64,000 nt of DNA from JAJPHF01 sp035293805 (GTDB taxonomy: Bacteria > Chloroflexota > UBA6077 > JAJPHF01). Under the pieces are notes generated by a model. It was given only the letters and a program-made list of their open reading frames with translations. It ran no database searches and was not told where the DNA came from. The position numbers were made by a program, and so were the translations under genes. The DNA is taken from contig DATGMD010000079.1 of NCBI GenBank assembly GCA_035293805.1, positions 29,966 through 93,965 of the forward strand, in the 5' to 3' direction. Positions within the stretch are counted from its first letter, which is position 1. The number at the start of each line of letters is the position of its first letter. Below are positions 1 to 8,924 of the stretch, in pieces.

Positions 1-884
1 AAGGTGCCCGAGGCGCCAGGACGGATCTCTATCGTGAGGGAGCGCGCCACCGCGCCGCTGGGGCCGCGCGCGTAGAACGTCAGACTGTGCGTGCCCGCGG
101 CGATGCCCACCGGGCTCCAGAAGCCGGAGAAGCCGCTCCGCGTGAAGCGGGCGCGCTCGTCCTCGTTCGGACCGCCAAGGGCGGCCCCAACGTCGGGGCG
201 GCTATCGCCGTAGGGAATCTCGCCCAACGGCTCGCCCCGCGTGGTTACCTCGCCGTCGAGGTAGAAGTCGACGCGGTCGACGCCAGTGCCCGAGGTCGCC
301 TGCGGATCGGCGGCCCAGCCCTGCAGCCGTACCGGGCCCTCGATCGGTGATCCCTGGGGCGGCGCGTCGATGTCCAGGCGGATCGTCGGGCCGTCCACCT
401 CGACACTCTCGGTGACACTCGCCCAACCGCAGCGGGTGCGGTAGAGCACGACTAGCGTGTGCGGCCCGGCGCCCGCCGTCGAGGCATCCCACGACAGGCT
501 GAAGGCGGAGCGGGCGAAGCGGACGTCGTTGAACTGCTGCGCCACGTCCACGCGCGAGTTGCCGTATTCGGCCTTCCCGATGAAGGTGTATCCTGGCTCG
601 ATGCCATACCCGTCCAGGTACACGTGCACGTCGGTCACGCCGGTTCCGGCGGGGCTGCTCAGGTCCACCGCCCAGCCGCCGACCGGCACCACCCCCACGA
701 GCGTGTGATCCGAGGGGGGCGATTCGATCAGCGCTCGCGGCTCACAGCCCGTCTCGGCCACCGGCGTCGGGGTCGCGCTGCTCAGGTCTTGCTGGATAGG
801 CGCTGCGCCCGCGCTCAGCGCCCGCACCACGAGGACGCCAAGCGCCGCCAGCGCGAGCAGGGGGATCCAGCGCGTCATTCGCAT
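1..884 (-). CDS. Exported protein with tandem Ig-like repeats, 3' end outside window
   Basis: The frame is open from an ATG at 884 down to base 1 (294 codons), so the C-terminus lies beyond the window. The N-terminus (MRMTRWIPLLALAALGVLVV) is a signal peptide or membrane anchor, followed by a short Pro/Thr linker. Two homologous units follow, at about residues 50-150 and 160-275. Each has a 'GWAVD/GWAAD' core, a 'GTGV.xV.YLDG' strand and a closing 'G.HTL/G.HSL' strand, like bacterial Ig-fold domains of extracellular proteins. No catalytic motif is visible in the part present. A cell-surface or secreted adhesive/structural role is an inference. A second in-frame ATG at 878 is equally possible as the start. 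Confidence 0.8.
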   Translation of the reverse strand, partial: MRMTRWIPLLALAALGVLVVRALSAGAAPIQQDLSSATPTPVAETGCEPRALIESPPSDHTLVGVVPVGGWAVDLSSPAGTGVTDVHVYLDGYGIEPGYTFIGKAEYGNSRVDVAQQFNDVRFARSAFSLSWDASTAGAGPHTLVVLYRTRCGWASVTESVEVDGPTIRLDIDAPPQGSPIEGPVRLQGWAADPQATSGTGVDRVDFYLDGEVTTRGEPLGEIPYGDSRPDVGAALGGPNEDERARFTRSGFSGFWSPVGIAAGTHSLTFYARGPSGAVARSLTIEIRPGASGT

Positions 885-1046
885 AGGGTCATTCTAGTCC
901 ACCAACGCGTGCTACGGCCCGGGGCGCGGGCCACCGGCGAGCGCCGGTCGCAGCGAACCAGCCTGCCCGATTCCGACAGCAGGCCGCTGCCCCTAAACCG
1001 GACGCGCTCGCGCTGGGATGGGTCTACGGACCTGGACGGACGCCTC

Positions 1047-1082
1047 TGCCCTGGGCGTTGTGTGCGCACAACGCCCAGGGCA
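1047..1082. terminator. Perfect 16-bp hairpin, likely transcription terminator
   Basis: Arms 1047-1062 and 1067-1082 are exact reverse complements around a 4-nt loop (tgcg). It lies 15 bases past the stop codon of the minus-strand gene at 1097-1654, the right place for its terminator. No T-run follows on either strand, so it may end transcription weakly or mainly protect the 3' end of the mRNA. Confidence 0.6.
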
Positions 1083-1096
1083 TCGGTGACCGGCCG

Positions 1097-1654
1097 CTAG
1101 GGTGCCGTGGCGGGCGCGCCCGCCGGCGCGCCCGCGAGACGCTGGCGCAGCGCCGCGTACCAATCAGACTCACTCTGGCGAGCCGCGCCGTAGGCGTCGG
1201 AGCCTGCCATCACCCAGTTCGGATCGTTTGCCTGGAGCGCCGCCAGCCACTGCTGCGCCGCCTGCCGTATGGCTGTGCGGCGAGCGACCTGAATGCGGTC
1301 GAGGTCCACCAGCGTGGGGGGCGGCTGCACCGTGTTGCCGTTCGGATCGAGGTTCGCCACCTGCTGCAGCTCGGCCAGGACGACCTGCCGCGAGAAATCG
1401 TCGTTAATGTACGGAGCGTGGAGTTCAACCGTCAGCATCGGCGCGACGAACTGATCGGTGAACTGAGCATCGGCATCCAGGTAAGCCGCCTCCTGGTCGG
1501 TGACGTTGTAGCCGGCGGCGCGGATCTGCGCGCTCAGTGGCTGCGGCGGAGTGGCGGGCGGCACCGCCTCGTCGCCCTCTTCCTGCGCGGCCAGCGGCGG
1601 CGCGACAGCCAGCAGGGCAACAGCGAGTAGCAGCATCGTCACGGCTCGGCGCAT
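1097..1654 (-). CDS. Small secreted protein of unknown function
   Basis: A 185-residue protein. The ATG at 1654 is preceded by GGGGAG at good spacing and opens a clear signal peptide (MRRAVTMLLLAVALLAVAPPLAAQ, cleavage after AQ likely). The mature part is acidic, rich in Ala, Gln and Asp, predicted mostly helical and ends in an Ala/Pro tail; it has no Cys and no recognisable motif. The frame can be read further upstream, but only the 1654 start gives a ribosome site plus signal peptide. A TACAAT box on the same strand at 1716-1711 could be its -10 element. I do not recognise the family. Confidence 0.75.
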   Translation of the reverse strand: MRRAVTMLLLAVALLAVAPPLAAQEEGDEAVPPATPPQPLSAQIRAAGYNVTDQEAAYLDADAQFTDQFVAPMLTVELHAPYINDDFSRQVVLAELQQVANLDPNGNTVQPPPTLVDLDRIQVARRTAIRQAAQQWLAALQANDPNWVMAGSDAYGAARQSESDWYAALRQRLAGAPAGAPATAP

Positions 1655-1979
1655 GCGTCGTTCTCCCCGGTGTGTAGTGTCCCCACCCGCGCCGATCGCG
1701 GGCACGGCGCATTGTACCGCGTCGCCCCGCGCTCCGTCTCCCAAAAATCGAGGGCTGCCGCCACACTCATTCAAGCATCTCGAAGCCGCTACGGCCCAGG
1801 CGCAGTTCGTTCCAATCGCGGCACAGCGCGGACGCGCCCGGCGCCCCGTCGCGCTCGATTGCTTGACAGGCAAGGCCCCATGGCCGCAAGCTACCCTGGT
1901 CGGCCTGTTCACGCGGCTGGCCTGGACCGCTCAGACATACCGAGGCGCAGCGGTGAACGCACAGCAACGCAGATTTACG
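1655..1979. promoter_or_regulatory. Divergent intergenic region between two exported-protein genes
   Basis: 325 bases separate the start codons of two divergent genes. On the minus strand TACAAT (1716-1711) is a plausible -10 box for the secreted protein. On the plus strand TTGACA occurs at 1863-1868, but the best -10 candidate (TACCCT, 1892) is too far away (23 nt) to pair well. I see no coding sequence or repeat here. Confidence 0.35.
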
Positions 1980-3680
1980 ATGACCCCACGCCACTGGCTC
2001 GCGATCGGGCTGGCGCTCGTCCTGGTCGGCGCCGCTGTCGCCGCGCAGTTCTTAGCGCGGCCGGTCGCGCCCCCGGTGGCGACCGGCGCCCTCTACCTCG
2101 TCGACAACACCAGCCTGCTGCCCCTCGGTGGCGACGTGCGCGTGCAGCCCGTGGGCGGCACTACGCTTGAGCCAGTGACCGGCCAGCGAACGCTTCAAGT
2201 CGGCGACCGGGTACGGACCGGCCCGGGCGGCTACGCCTCCGTCGTGTATTTCGACGGCTCCTCCACGGCGCTCGGGCCGGATAGCGAGCTAGTCCTGCAG
2301 CGCTTCGAGCGCGACCCGGTCACCGGGGCCACGGCGATCATCGTCCAGCAACCACTCGGTACTACCTGGACGCAGGCGGCCGCGACAGGCCACGAGTTCT
2401 CCGGGTTCCTGCTCGCCAGCACGGCTGCCCGGTTCTTCGCCCGCGGGAGCCAGTTCCTGACCGAGGTGGCGCCCGAGGGCACGATGACGGTGACCGCGGT
2501 CGACGGCGGCGTGTTCGGGCGGGCCGATGCGGGCGACGTCGACGTGCCCAGCGGCTTCACGACCCGCGTGCAGCCCGGGCAGGCGCCCGAGCCGCCGGTG
2601 CCCGCGCCCCAGCCGGCCGCCACACTGCAGATCAGCGTGCAGGGTCCGGTCCGAGCGTTGCTCACCGACGCGCGCGGCCGCAGTGTCGGCTACCATCCCG
2701 ACTCCGAGGCCTACGTCACACAGATTCCCGGCGCTCGCCTGGTCCGCAACGACGACGGAACCCAGGTATTCAGCGTGCCGGGCCCGGTGGAGAGCTACGA
2801 TCTCACGTTGCGCGGCCTAGGCGCCGGGCAGGCGGCCGTCGCGATCGGCGTCTTGCGCGCGGGCGAGCAGGAAGCCCCGGCCGCGGTCCGCCTGGAGGCG
2901 CCGGTCGCCAGCGGGGACACGCAGGCCGCCGGCTTCGCCTGGAAAGACGACCAGATCCGCGACGTGCGAGCCCTCGCGGCCGCGCCCGGCACGCCCGCGA
3001 ACAGCGCCGTCCTGCTGCTACGGCACGCGCCGCCCGTGCTCGCGCTGGCCGCGACCAGCACACCCTCGCCGGAAAGCACGCCTGACGAGGCGGCGGACGC
3101 GGATGCCGTCGCCGCCAAGCCGCCCGCGGAGCCCGAACCCAGCGACGTGTTCAGCAGCTTCGATGCGCCCGTCGCGCCACCGCGGCCCGCCGTGGTTGCG
3201 CCCAGCGTCCCAGCCCGGCCTACGGTCGTCACTCAGCCCGCGCCGGTCCGCCCATCCATCGTCCGCGAGCCGGTCGTGCGGGCACCGGAGCGTGCGCCCG
3301 AGCCCCAGCCCACGCGGCCTCCCGTGGTGCAGGGCCTGGCCGTTCCCGAGGACACGCCGACCGCGCGCACCATCACTCTGCCGCCAACGCCGGCCGTCGT
3401 CGTGGTCACGGCGACGCCGCCCCCGCCAACCCCGGTGCCGCCCACGCGCGTCCCGCCCACGCCGCTGCCGCCGACCCCCGTGCCGCCCACGCCGCTGCCC
3501 ACCGTGCCGCCGCCACTGCCGACGCCGGTGCCGACGCAGCCGCCCGCGCGGCAACCTGCCCCGGTCGTGCGTCCGACCGTGGCCAGTAACCGGCCATCCA
3601 TCGCGCCCACAGCCACCCCGTACGTCGCGCCCGCCGCTCCGGCGGCCGGCCCCACCCGCTGCCTCTACCCCTCGTGCTGA
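1980..3680 (+). CDS. FecR-domain membrane-anchored protein with Pro/Thr-rich tail
   Basis: A 566-residue protein. Residues about 5-25 form one hydrophobic signal or anchor segment. A FecR-like beta domain follows at about residues 35-170, recognised by 'LQVGDRVRTGPGGYASVVYFDGS' spaced as in that family ('GD.V.TG..G...V.F.DGS'). FecR domains on the outer face usually bind surface partners or modulate envelope structures. After about residue 350 the chain is low complexity, dominated by PTP/VPP/LPP repeats (bases about 3416-3545), and ends in a short CLYPSC segment with two Cys. The ATG at 1980 has a weak ribosome site; an in-frame GTG at 1953 is an alternative. The 3' end overlaps the convergent peptidase gene by 16 bases. 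Confidence 0.75.
   Translation: MTPRHWLAIGLALVLVGAAVAAQFLARPVAPPVATGALYLVDNTSLLPLGGDVRVQPVGGTTLEPVTGQRTLQVGDRVRTGPGGYASVVYFDGSSTALGPDSELVLQRFERDPVTGATAIIVQQPLGTTWTQAAATGHEFSGFLLASTAARFFARGSQFLTEVAPEGTMTVTAVDGGVFGRADAGDVDVPSGFTTRVQPGQAPEPPVPAPQPAATLQISVQGPVRALLTDARGRSVGYHPDSEAYVTQIPGARLVRNDDGTQVFSVPGPVESYDLTLRGLGAGQAAVAIGVLRAGEQEAPAAVRLEAPVASGDTQAAGFAWKDDQIRDVRALAAAPGTPANSAVLLLRHAPPVLALAATSTPSPESTPDEAADADAVAAKPPAEPEPSDVFSSFDAPVAPPRPAVVAPSVPARPTVVTQPAPVRPSIVREPVVRAPERAPEPQPTRPPVVQGLAVPEDTPTARTITLPPTPAVVVVTATPPPPTPVPPTRVPPTPLPPTPVPPTPLPTVPPPLPTPVPTQPPARQPAPVVRPTVASNRPSIAPTATPYVAPAAPAAGPTRCLYPSC
3416..3545 (+). repeat. Coding Pro/Thr low-complexity repeat
   Basis: Degenerate CCG/CCC-ACG/ACC repeats encode alternating 'PPTPVPPTPLPPT'-type units in the tail of the FecR-domain protein. 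Such tails usually form an extended, wall- or surface-spanning stalk. The array is prone to length change by slippage. Confidence 0.6.
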
Positions 3681-5047
3681 CCCAGCGCGCCTAGCTCGTC
3701 CCAGAGGAACGCGACCGTGCGCATCCCGCTGTAGAAGTTCGCTAGGTGGAAGAACTCGTTGGGCGCGTGGGTGTGCTCGTCGGGCAGCCCGACGCCGAGC
3801 AGCACGCAGGGCAGCCCCAGCTCCTGTACCAGCGTGGCGACGAACGGAATGCTGCCGCCCTCGCGGATGAACGAAGGCGGTTGGCCGAACCCGCGCTCGA
3901 CCGCGCGGCCCGCCGCCTGGAGCGCCGGATGGTCCAGGGGCGTGACCACCGGCCGCCCCCCGTGAAGCACCTGGACGCTGACGCGGACGCCGGGCGGCGC
4001 CAGCCGCTCCAGGTGCGCTGCCACGAGCGCGGCGATCGCGTCGGGGTCTTGGTCGGGAACGAGTCGGCAGCTCAGCTTCGCGCCAGCCCGCGCCGGGATC
4101 ACCGTCTTGGCGCCTTCCCCGCTGAACCCGCCCCAGACGCCGTGAACGTCCAAGGTCGGCCGCACCCAGAGGCGCTCCAGCGGCGTGAAGCCCTCCTCCC
4201 CGACGAGCGCCGGCACCCCCAGGTCGGCCGCCAGGCGCGCGGCGTCGACGGGCAGCGCCGCCAGCGCCTGCCGCTCCGCCGCGCTGATCGGCCGCACCGC
4301 GTCGTAGAAGCCCGGCACCGTTACCCGCCCCTGCGCGTCCTTGAGCTGCGCCAGCATCGTGGCCAGCGCCAGCGCTGGGTTCGCGACGATGCCGCCCCAG
4401 GTCCCGGAGTGCAAGTCGCCCGACGGCCCCTCCACCTCGACCTGGAGGTAGGCCAGGCCGCGCAGCCCATAGCAGAGCGACGGGTGGTCGGCGTCGTACA
4501 TGGGTGTGTCGGAGATCACGCCCACGTCTGCGGCCAGCAGGTCCCGGTGCGCCGCGACGAAGGCGTCGAGGTGCGGGCTGCCGATCTCCTCCTCGCCCTC
4601 GATCAGGAACTTGAGGTTCAGCGGCAGCCGCCCCCGGGTCGCCAGGTAGGCCTCGGCCGCCGCGAAGTGCATGTACACCTGCCCCTTGTCGTCCACGGCG
4701 CCGCGGCCGAACAGCAGGCCATCGCGCACCTGCGGCTCGAAGGGTGGCGTCTGCCATAGCGCCAGCGGGTCCACCGGCTGCACGTCGTAGTGACCGTAGA
4801 CGAGGGCGGTCGGAGCGCCGGGCGCGCCGAGCCACTCGCCGTAGACGACGGGGTGGCCGCCCGTGGGCAGCACCTCGGCGCGCGGCAAGCCGATACGCCG
4901 CAGGTGGGCGGCCGCGAATTCCGCGCAGCGCTGCACGTCGCCACGGTGCGCCTCGGCGCTGCTGATGCTGGGGATGCGCAGGAATGCGATTAATTCCTCT
5001 AGGAAGCGAGCGCGCTGCGCCGCGAGAAATGTCAGCACGTCATCCAT
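3665..5047 (-). CDS. M20 family metallopeptidase (dipeptidase-like)
   Basis: A 460-residue zinc-dependent hydrolase of the M20 family (dipeptidase / carnosinase-like branch), expected to cleave small peptides or acylated amino acids in the cytosol. Visible signatures are the first metal motif 'VYGHYDVQPVDP' (His and Asp ligands), 'GRGAVDDKGQVY', the catalytic pair in 'IEGEEEIGSP' and a late His in 'LPDEHTHAPNE'. The dimerisation domain sits around 'SGDLHSGTWGG'. Length matches the family. The ATG at 5047 is chosen because GGGAG lies 8 nt upstream; longer frames run into the divergent promoter region. The substrate cannot be set from sequence. Confidence 0.92.
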   Translation of the reverse strand: MDDVLTFLAAQRARFLEELIAFLRIPSISSAEAHRGDVQRCAEFAAAHLRRIGLPRAEVLPTGGHPVVYGEWLGAPGAPTALVYGHYDVQPVDPLALWQTPPFEPQVRDGLLFGRGAVDDKGQVYMHFAAAEAYLATRGRLPLNLKFLIEGEEEIGSPHLDAFVAAHRDLLAADVGVISDTPMYDADHPSLCYGLRGLAYLQVEVEGPSGDLHSGTWGGIVANPALALATMLAQLKDAQGRVTVPGFYDAVRPISAAERQALAALPVDAARLAADLGVPALVGEEGFTPLERLWVRPTLDVHGVWGGFSGEGAKTVIPARAGAKLSCRLVPDQDPDAIAALVAAHLERLAPPGVRVSVQVLHGGRPVVTPLDHPALQAAGRAVERGFGQPPSFIREGGSIPFVATLVQELGLPCVLLGVGLPDEHTHAPNEFFHLANFYSGMRTVAFLWDELGALGQHEG

Positions 5048-5124
5048 CGCCACTCCCGCCTGCCCTACCGGCGCCGGATTATACCCACGCCCGGGGCAGT
5101 CCCTTTCGACAGCCCCTCGCATCG

Positions 5125-5154
5125 TTGACGTTATGGCCGCGCGTTCGATATGAT
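5125..5154 (+). promoter_or_regulatory. Sigma70-type promoter for the biotin-carrier/carboxyltransferase genes
   Basis: TTGACG (5125-5130), an 18-nt spacer and TATGAT (5149-5154) form one of the best promoter matches in the window. It points at the biotin-carrier start at 5273 and leaves a 5' leader of about 110 nt. Confidence 0.6.
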
Positions 5155-5272
5155 CGCCTCTGCACCCCATCACATGCTTCGGCACGCGCGTGACCGATGA
5201 GCATCCGAAACAGGTGCCCCGCGTCGGCCACCAGTGCCGACCGGCCGTGTACACCGACGAGGGAGAGAGGTT

Positions 5273-5488
5273 GTGGCCACGCCAGTCGAGGCGCCCATGG
5301 TCGGCAAGGTCCTCCAGGTGCTAGTCCAGGTCGGCGACACCGTCGCGGAGGACGACACGGTCGTCGTGATGGAGGCCATGAAGATGGAGATCAACGTCGT
5401 CGCGCCGGTTGGCGGCCGCGTGACGTCAATCAGCGTCGCCCCGGGCGACGCGGTGGAAACCGACCAGGTCCTGGCGGAGATCGAGTGA
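5273..5488 (+). CDS. Biotin carboxyl carrier protein (1.3S-like)
   Basis: A 71-residue free-standing biotinyl domain. The biotin-accepting Lys is residue 37 in the 'EAMKM' motif. Two matching half-domains surround it ('GKVLQVLVQVGDTV' and 'GRVTSISVAPGDAV'), the usual swinging-arm fold. It would carry CO2 on biotin between the two carboxyltransferases encoded next. I choose the GTG at 5273 because GGGAGAGAGG lies just upstream and the protein then begins at the domain; a GTG at 5234 would add 13 unlikely residues. No biotin carboxylase gene accompanies it in this window. Confidence 0.88.
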   Translation: MATPVEAPMVGKVLQVLVQVGDTVAEDDTVVVMEAMKMEINVVAPVGGRVTSISVAPGDAVETDQVLAEIE

Positions 5489-5767
5489 TCGTCTGCCGGG
5501 CGGCGTGCCTGGCGCTCGCGCGGGGTAGCAGTGGCCGCCCGCACGAACCTTGCACGGGCGGACCGCCGAACGCTTAGCACGCCCCGATCGCTCGCGGGTC
5601 GCGTGGACGCCTCGGCCACCTGGCCACGCGGCAACGCGCCACGCGCAAACGCCGTTGGCGGCCGAGCACGTGCGCCGACGCGCGCTGGGCTCGGCCCTAG
5701 CCGCGGATCAATACATCGTTCGGTCGGCGATACGGTGCGGACGGATCAGACGGAGGAGCCACCGACT
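5489..5767. other. 279-bp gap inside the carboxyltransferase operon
   Basis: The downstream carboxyltransferase frame stays open through most of this gap. The encoded residues are Arg/Ala-rich and unlike the family, and a good ribosome site (GGAGGAG, about 5751) occurs only before the ATG at 5768. I take it as untranslated. I see no clear hairpin or promoter. Confidence 0.4.
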
Positions 5768-7141
5768 ATGGCAGGCAAGATCGCAATCATGGAGACCGTT
5801 CTGCGCGACGCCCACCAGTGTTTGGTGGCCACCCGAATGCGCACGGAGGACATGCTCCCGATCGCCGCGGAGCTGGACGACGTCGGCTACTGGTCGCTCG
5901 AGACGTGGGGCGGGGCCACGTTCGACGCCACGTTGCGCTACCTGAACGAAGATCCCTGGGAGCGGCTCCGCAAGCTCCGCGCCGCGATGCCCAAGACGCG
6001 TTTCCAGATGCTGCTGCGCGGCCAGAACGTCGTTGGCTACCGCAACTATCCCGACGACGTGGTGCAGGCCTTCGTGGCCCGGGCCGCGGCGAATGGCATC
6101 GACGTCTTCCGCATCTTCGACGCGATGAACGACATCCGCAACATGAAGACGGCGATCGAAGCCGCGCTGGCGACGGGCAAGCTGGTCGAGGGCGCGGTCT
6201 GCTACACGATCAGCCCGGTGCACTCGCCCGATTACTTTCTCGGCGTCGCCGAAAAGCTCGCGGAGATGGGCGTACACCTGATCTGCATCAAAGACATGGC
6301 GGGCATGCTCGCACCGTACGCCGCCTATGAGATCGTGAGCAAGATCAAGTCCCGCATCGACCTGCCGCTGCACCTCCACTCGCACTGCACCGCGGGCCTG
6401 GCGCAGATGAGCTACATCATGGCCATCGAGGCAGGGGCGGACATTATCGACACCGCGCTCGCGCCGTTCTCGCAGGGGACCTCTCAGCCGGCCACCGAGC
6501 AGATGGTCGCGGCGCTGATGGGCACGCCACACGACACGGGGCTCGACCTCGCCAAGCTGGAGAAGCTGTCCGAGTACTTCTACGCGGTGCGCGCCAACTA
6601 TGCGGAGTTCGAGAGCCCGGTAAACAACCGGATCAAGACGGACATCCTGACCTCGCAGGTCCCCGGGGGCATGCTGTCCAACCTGATCGCGCAGCTTCGC
6701 CAGCAGAAGGCCGAGCACCAGCTCGACCAGGTGCTGGCCGAAATGCCGCACGTCCGAAAGGACCTCGGCTATCCGCCGCTGGTCACGCCCACCAGCCAGA
6801 TCGTGGGCTCGCAGGCGGCGCTCAACGTGGTGACCGGCAAGCGCTACGCCGTCGTGAGCAACGAGACGCGCAACTACGTGCTGGGCCACTACGGCGAGCC
6901 GCCCGGACCGCTGAGCGAGGAGATGAAGGCGAAAGTCCTCGGCAAGCGCCAGCCGATCACCTGCCGCCCGGCCGATCTGCTCCCGCCGGGCCTCGAACAA
7001 GCCCGCAAGGACTCCGCAGGGCTCGCGCGCAGCGAAGAGGACGTACTGACCTGGGCCTTGTTCCCCGAGATCGCCAAGGACTACTTCCAAGCGCGGGAGG
7101 CGGGCGAGGAGCGGCGCGAAACGGCGGCAGCCGCCTCCTGA
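5768..7141 (+). CDS. Transcarboxylase 5S-type / pyruvate carboxylase B-type subunit
   Basis: A 457-residue TIM-barrel carboxyltransferase of the HMGL-like family. It transfers the biotin-bound carboxyl group to or from pyruvate/oxaloacetate. Seen in the sequence: N-terminal 'LRDAHQ' (Asp14, His16, Gln17), the metal-binding 'HLHSHC' (His202, His204), the Lys expected to be carbamylated at residue 175 in 'CIKDMAG', and the conserved C-terminal helical region. There is no fused biotinyl domain; that is supplied by the gene upstream. Together with the following 12S-type gene this matches the propionibacterial methylmalonyl-CoA:pyruvate transcarboxylase. Oxaloacetate decarboxylase alpha or a split pyruvate carboxylase subunit are alternatives. 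The start at 5768 has a GGAGGAG ribosome site. Confidence 0.9.
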   Translation: MAGKIAIMETVLRDAHQCLVATRMRTEDMLPIAAELDDVGYWSLETWGGATFDATLRYLNEDPWERLRKLRAAMPKTRFQMLLRGQNVVGYRNYPDDVVQAFVARAAANGIDVFRIFDAMNDIRNMKTAIEAALATGKLVEGAVCYTISPVHSPDYFLGVAEKLAEMGVHLICIKDMAGMLAPYAAYEIVSKIKSRIDLPLHLHSHCTAGLAQMSYIMAIEAGADIIDTALAPFSQGTSQPATEQMVAALMGTPHDTGLDLAKLEKLSEYFYAVRANYAEFESPVNNRIKTDILTSQVPGGMLSNLIAQLRQQKAEHQLDQVLAEMPHVRKDLGYPPLVTPTSQIVGSQAALNVVTGKRYAVVSNETRNYVLGHYGEPPGPLSEEMKAKVLGKRQPITCRPADLLPPGLEQARKDSAGLARSEEDVLTWALFPEIAKDYFQAREAGEERRETAAAAS

Positions 7142-7259
7142 CCACCAGGCGCACCACGAACCAGCTCCCGGCCAGGACGCCGCCGTCGGCAGCGCGATCG
7201 GCTCGGCCACCTGCAAGCGCGGCGGTGCGGCCGGCGGGCACTACGGATAAGGGGACGAC

Positions 7260-8813
7260 ATGCCGAAGACGCGGACGGAGCTAGCCGCGAAGCTCGACGC
7301 GGTCGAGGCCGGCGTGCGCGCGGGCGACGAGCGGGCGGTCAAGCGACAGCACGACGAGGGGAAGCTCACGGCGCGCGAGCGCATCGCCGCCCTGCTCGAT
7401 CCCAGCTCGTTCGTCGAGGAGTTCATGCTCTCCGAGACGCACGTCACCGACTTCGGCATGGCCGAGCGCCGCCAGCCCACCGACGGCGTGGTCACCGGCT
7501 ACGGCACGGTCGACGGGCGCCTCGTGTTCGTCTACGCCCAGGACCGTACCGTGCTCGCCGGGGCAGTGGGCAGCGCGCACGGCGAGAAGATCGCCTACGT
7601 CACCGAGCTAGCGCAGCGCGTCGGGGCGCCGGTGGTGGGGCTCCTCGACTCGGTCGGCGCCCGCATTCAGGAGGGCCTCGACGTCACGCGGGCCATCGGG
7701 CGGATCTTCAACGCCAACGTCCAGGCGTCGGGCGCCGTCCCGCAGGTGTCGGCCATCATGGGGCCGTGCATCGGCGTGGGCTCCTATTCGCCCGCCCTCA
7801 CCGACTTCGTCCTCATGGTCCGCGGCACCAGCCAGATGTTCATCACCGGCCCGCCCGTGGTGAAGGAGGTGCTGGGCGAGGACGTAACGATGGAGGACCT
7901 GGGCGGCGCGAAGGTCCATAGCGAGCAGTCGGGCGTCGCGGACCTGATCGCGGACGACGACGCGGCCTGTCTGGCCCAGATTCGCAAGCTGCTCGGCTAC
8001 CTGCCGGCCAGCCACCGCGAGCGACCGCCCCACCGCGCCAGCGACGACTCGCCTGACCGCGACGTCGAGGGCCTGGAAGCGCTGGTGCCCGAGGATCTGC
8101 GCAAGCCGTACAACATGGTGCAGGTCATCCGCCGCATCGTCGACGATGGCGACTTCCTGGAGCTAAAGCCGCGCTGGGCGCGCAACATGGTCATCGGCTT
8201 CGGGCGGCTGGGCGGTGACAGCGTGGGCTTCGTGGCCAACCAGCCCAACTGGCTCGGCGGCGCCATCGACATCGACGCCGCCGACAAGGCCACCCGCTTT
8301 ATCCGCTTCTGCGACGCCTTTAACATCCCCCTCGTCACGCTCGTGGACGTGCCCGGCTTCTTCCCCGGGACCAAGCAGGAGCGCGGCGGCATCATCCGCC
8401 ACGGTGCAAAGATGCTCTACGCCTACGCCGAGGCCACGGTCCCGAAGATCACCGTCTATCTCCGCAAGGGCTACGGCGGCGCGAAGCAGGCGATGTGTAC
8501 GCGCGAGATGGGGGCCGATCAGGTGTTCGTCTGGCCGGGGGTGGAGCTAGCCGTCATGGGCGCGCCGGCCGCGGTGAACGTGCTCTACCGCCGCGAGATC
8601 GACCAGGCCGCCGACCCCGAAGCCGTGCGCCAGCAGCGCATCGAGGAGTTCAGCGAGCGATTCAGTGGGCCCTTCGACGCGCTGCAGAAGAGCTTCGCGC
8701 AGGCTGCCCTGCGCCCGCCCGAGACGCGCCGCCGCCTGATCCAGGCGCTGCGCATGCTGGCGACCAAGGAGCAGTCCGCCCCGCCGAAGAAACACGGATT
8801 GATGCCCGTCTAA
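7260..8813 (+). CDS. Acyl-CoA carboxyltransferase, 12S / PccB-type subunit
   Basis: A 517-residue crotonase-fold carboxyltransferase of the propionyl-CoA carboxylase beta / methylmalonyl-CoA transcarboxylase 12S family, of full family length. The N-terminal half shows 'QDRTVLAGAVGSAHGEKI', 'DSVGARIQEG' and 'MGPCIGVGSYSPALTDF' (acyl-CoA oxyanion site). The C-terminal half shows 'DVPGFFPGTKQE', 'YAYAEATVPKITV' and 'KGYGGAKQAMC' (biotin side). It follows the 5S-type gene after 118 bases, with AAGGGG before the ATG. With its two neighbours it would interconvert methylmalonyl-CoA plus pyruvate and propionyl-CoA plus oxaloacetate without ATP. A role in an ordinary propionyl-CoA carboxylase, with the alpha subunit elsewhere, cannot be excluded. 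Confidence 0.93.
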   Translation: MPKTRTELAAKLDAVEAGVRAGDERAVKRQHDEGKLTARERIAALLDPSSFVEEFMLSETHVTDFGMAERRQPTDGVVTGYGTVDGRLVFVYAQDRTVLAGAVGSAHGEKIAYVTELAQRVGAPVVGLLDSVGARIQEGLDVTRAIGRIFNANVQASGAVPQVSAIMGPCIGVGSYSPALTDFVLMVRGTSQMFITGPPVVKEVLGEDVTMEDLGGAKVHSEQSGVADLIADDDAACLAQIRKLLGYLPASHRERPPHRASDDSPDRDVEGLEALVPEDLRKPYNMVQVIRRIVDDGDFLELKPRWARNMVIGFGRLGGDSVGFVANQPNWLGGAIDIDAADKATRFIRFCDAFNIPLVTLVDVPGFFPGTKQERGGIIRHGAKMLYAYAEATVPKITVYLRKGYGGAKQAMCTREMGADQVFVWPGVELAVMGAPAAVNVLYRREIDQAADPEAVRQQRIEEFSERFSGPFDALQKSFAQAALRPPETRRRLIQALRMLATKEQSAPPKKHGLMPV

Positions 8814-8924
8814 GCTGTAACGTTCGCGGGCGGTATCCGTTTGATTGGGTGTAGCCCTACGGGGCCTCGGCTCAGGCTGCCATGCGCGACCGGGGCGGCC
8901 GGCTGGAGAAAGGTGAGGTCGAAC

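Noticed and set aside
3018..4835. A 605-codon open frame on the minus strand opposite the FecR tail and the M20 peptidase.
   Set aside because: Gly/Arg-rich translation without domain patterns; the peptidase and FecR frames carry clear motifs. High GC content leaves shadow frames open.
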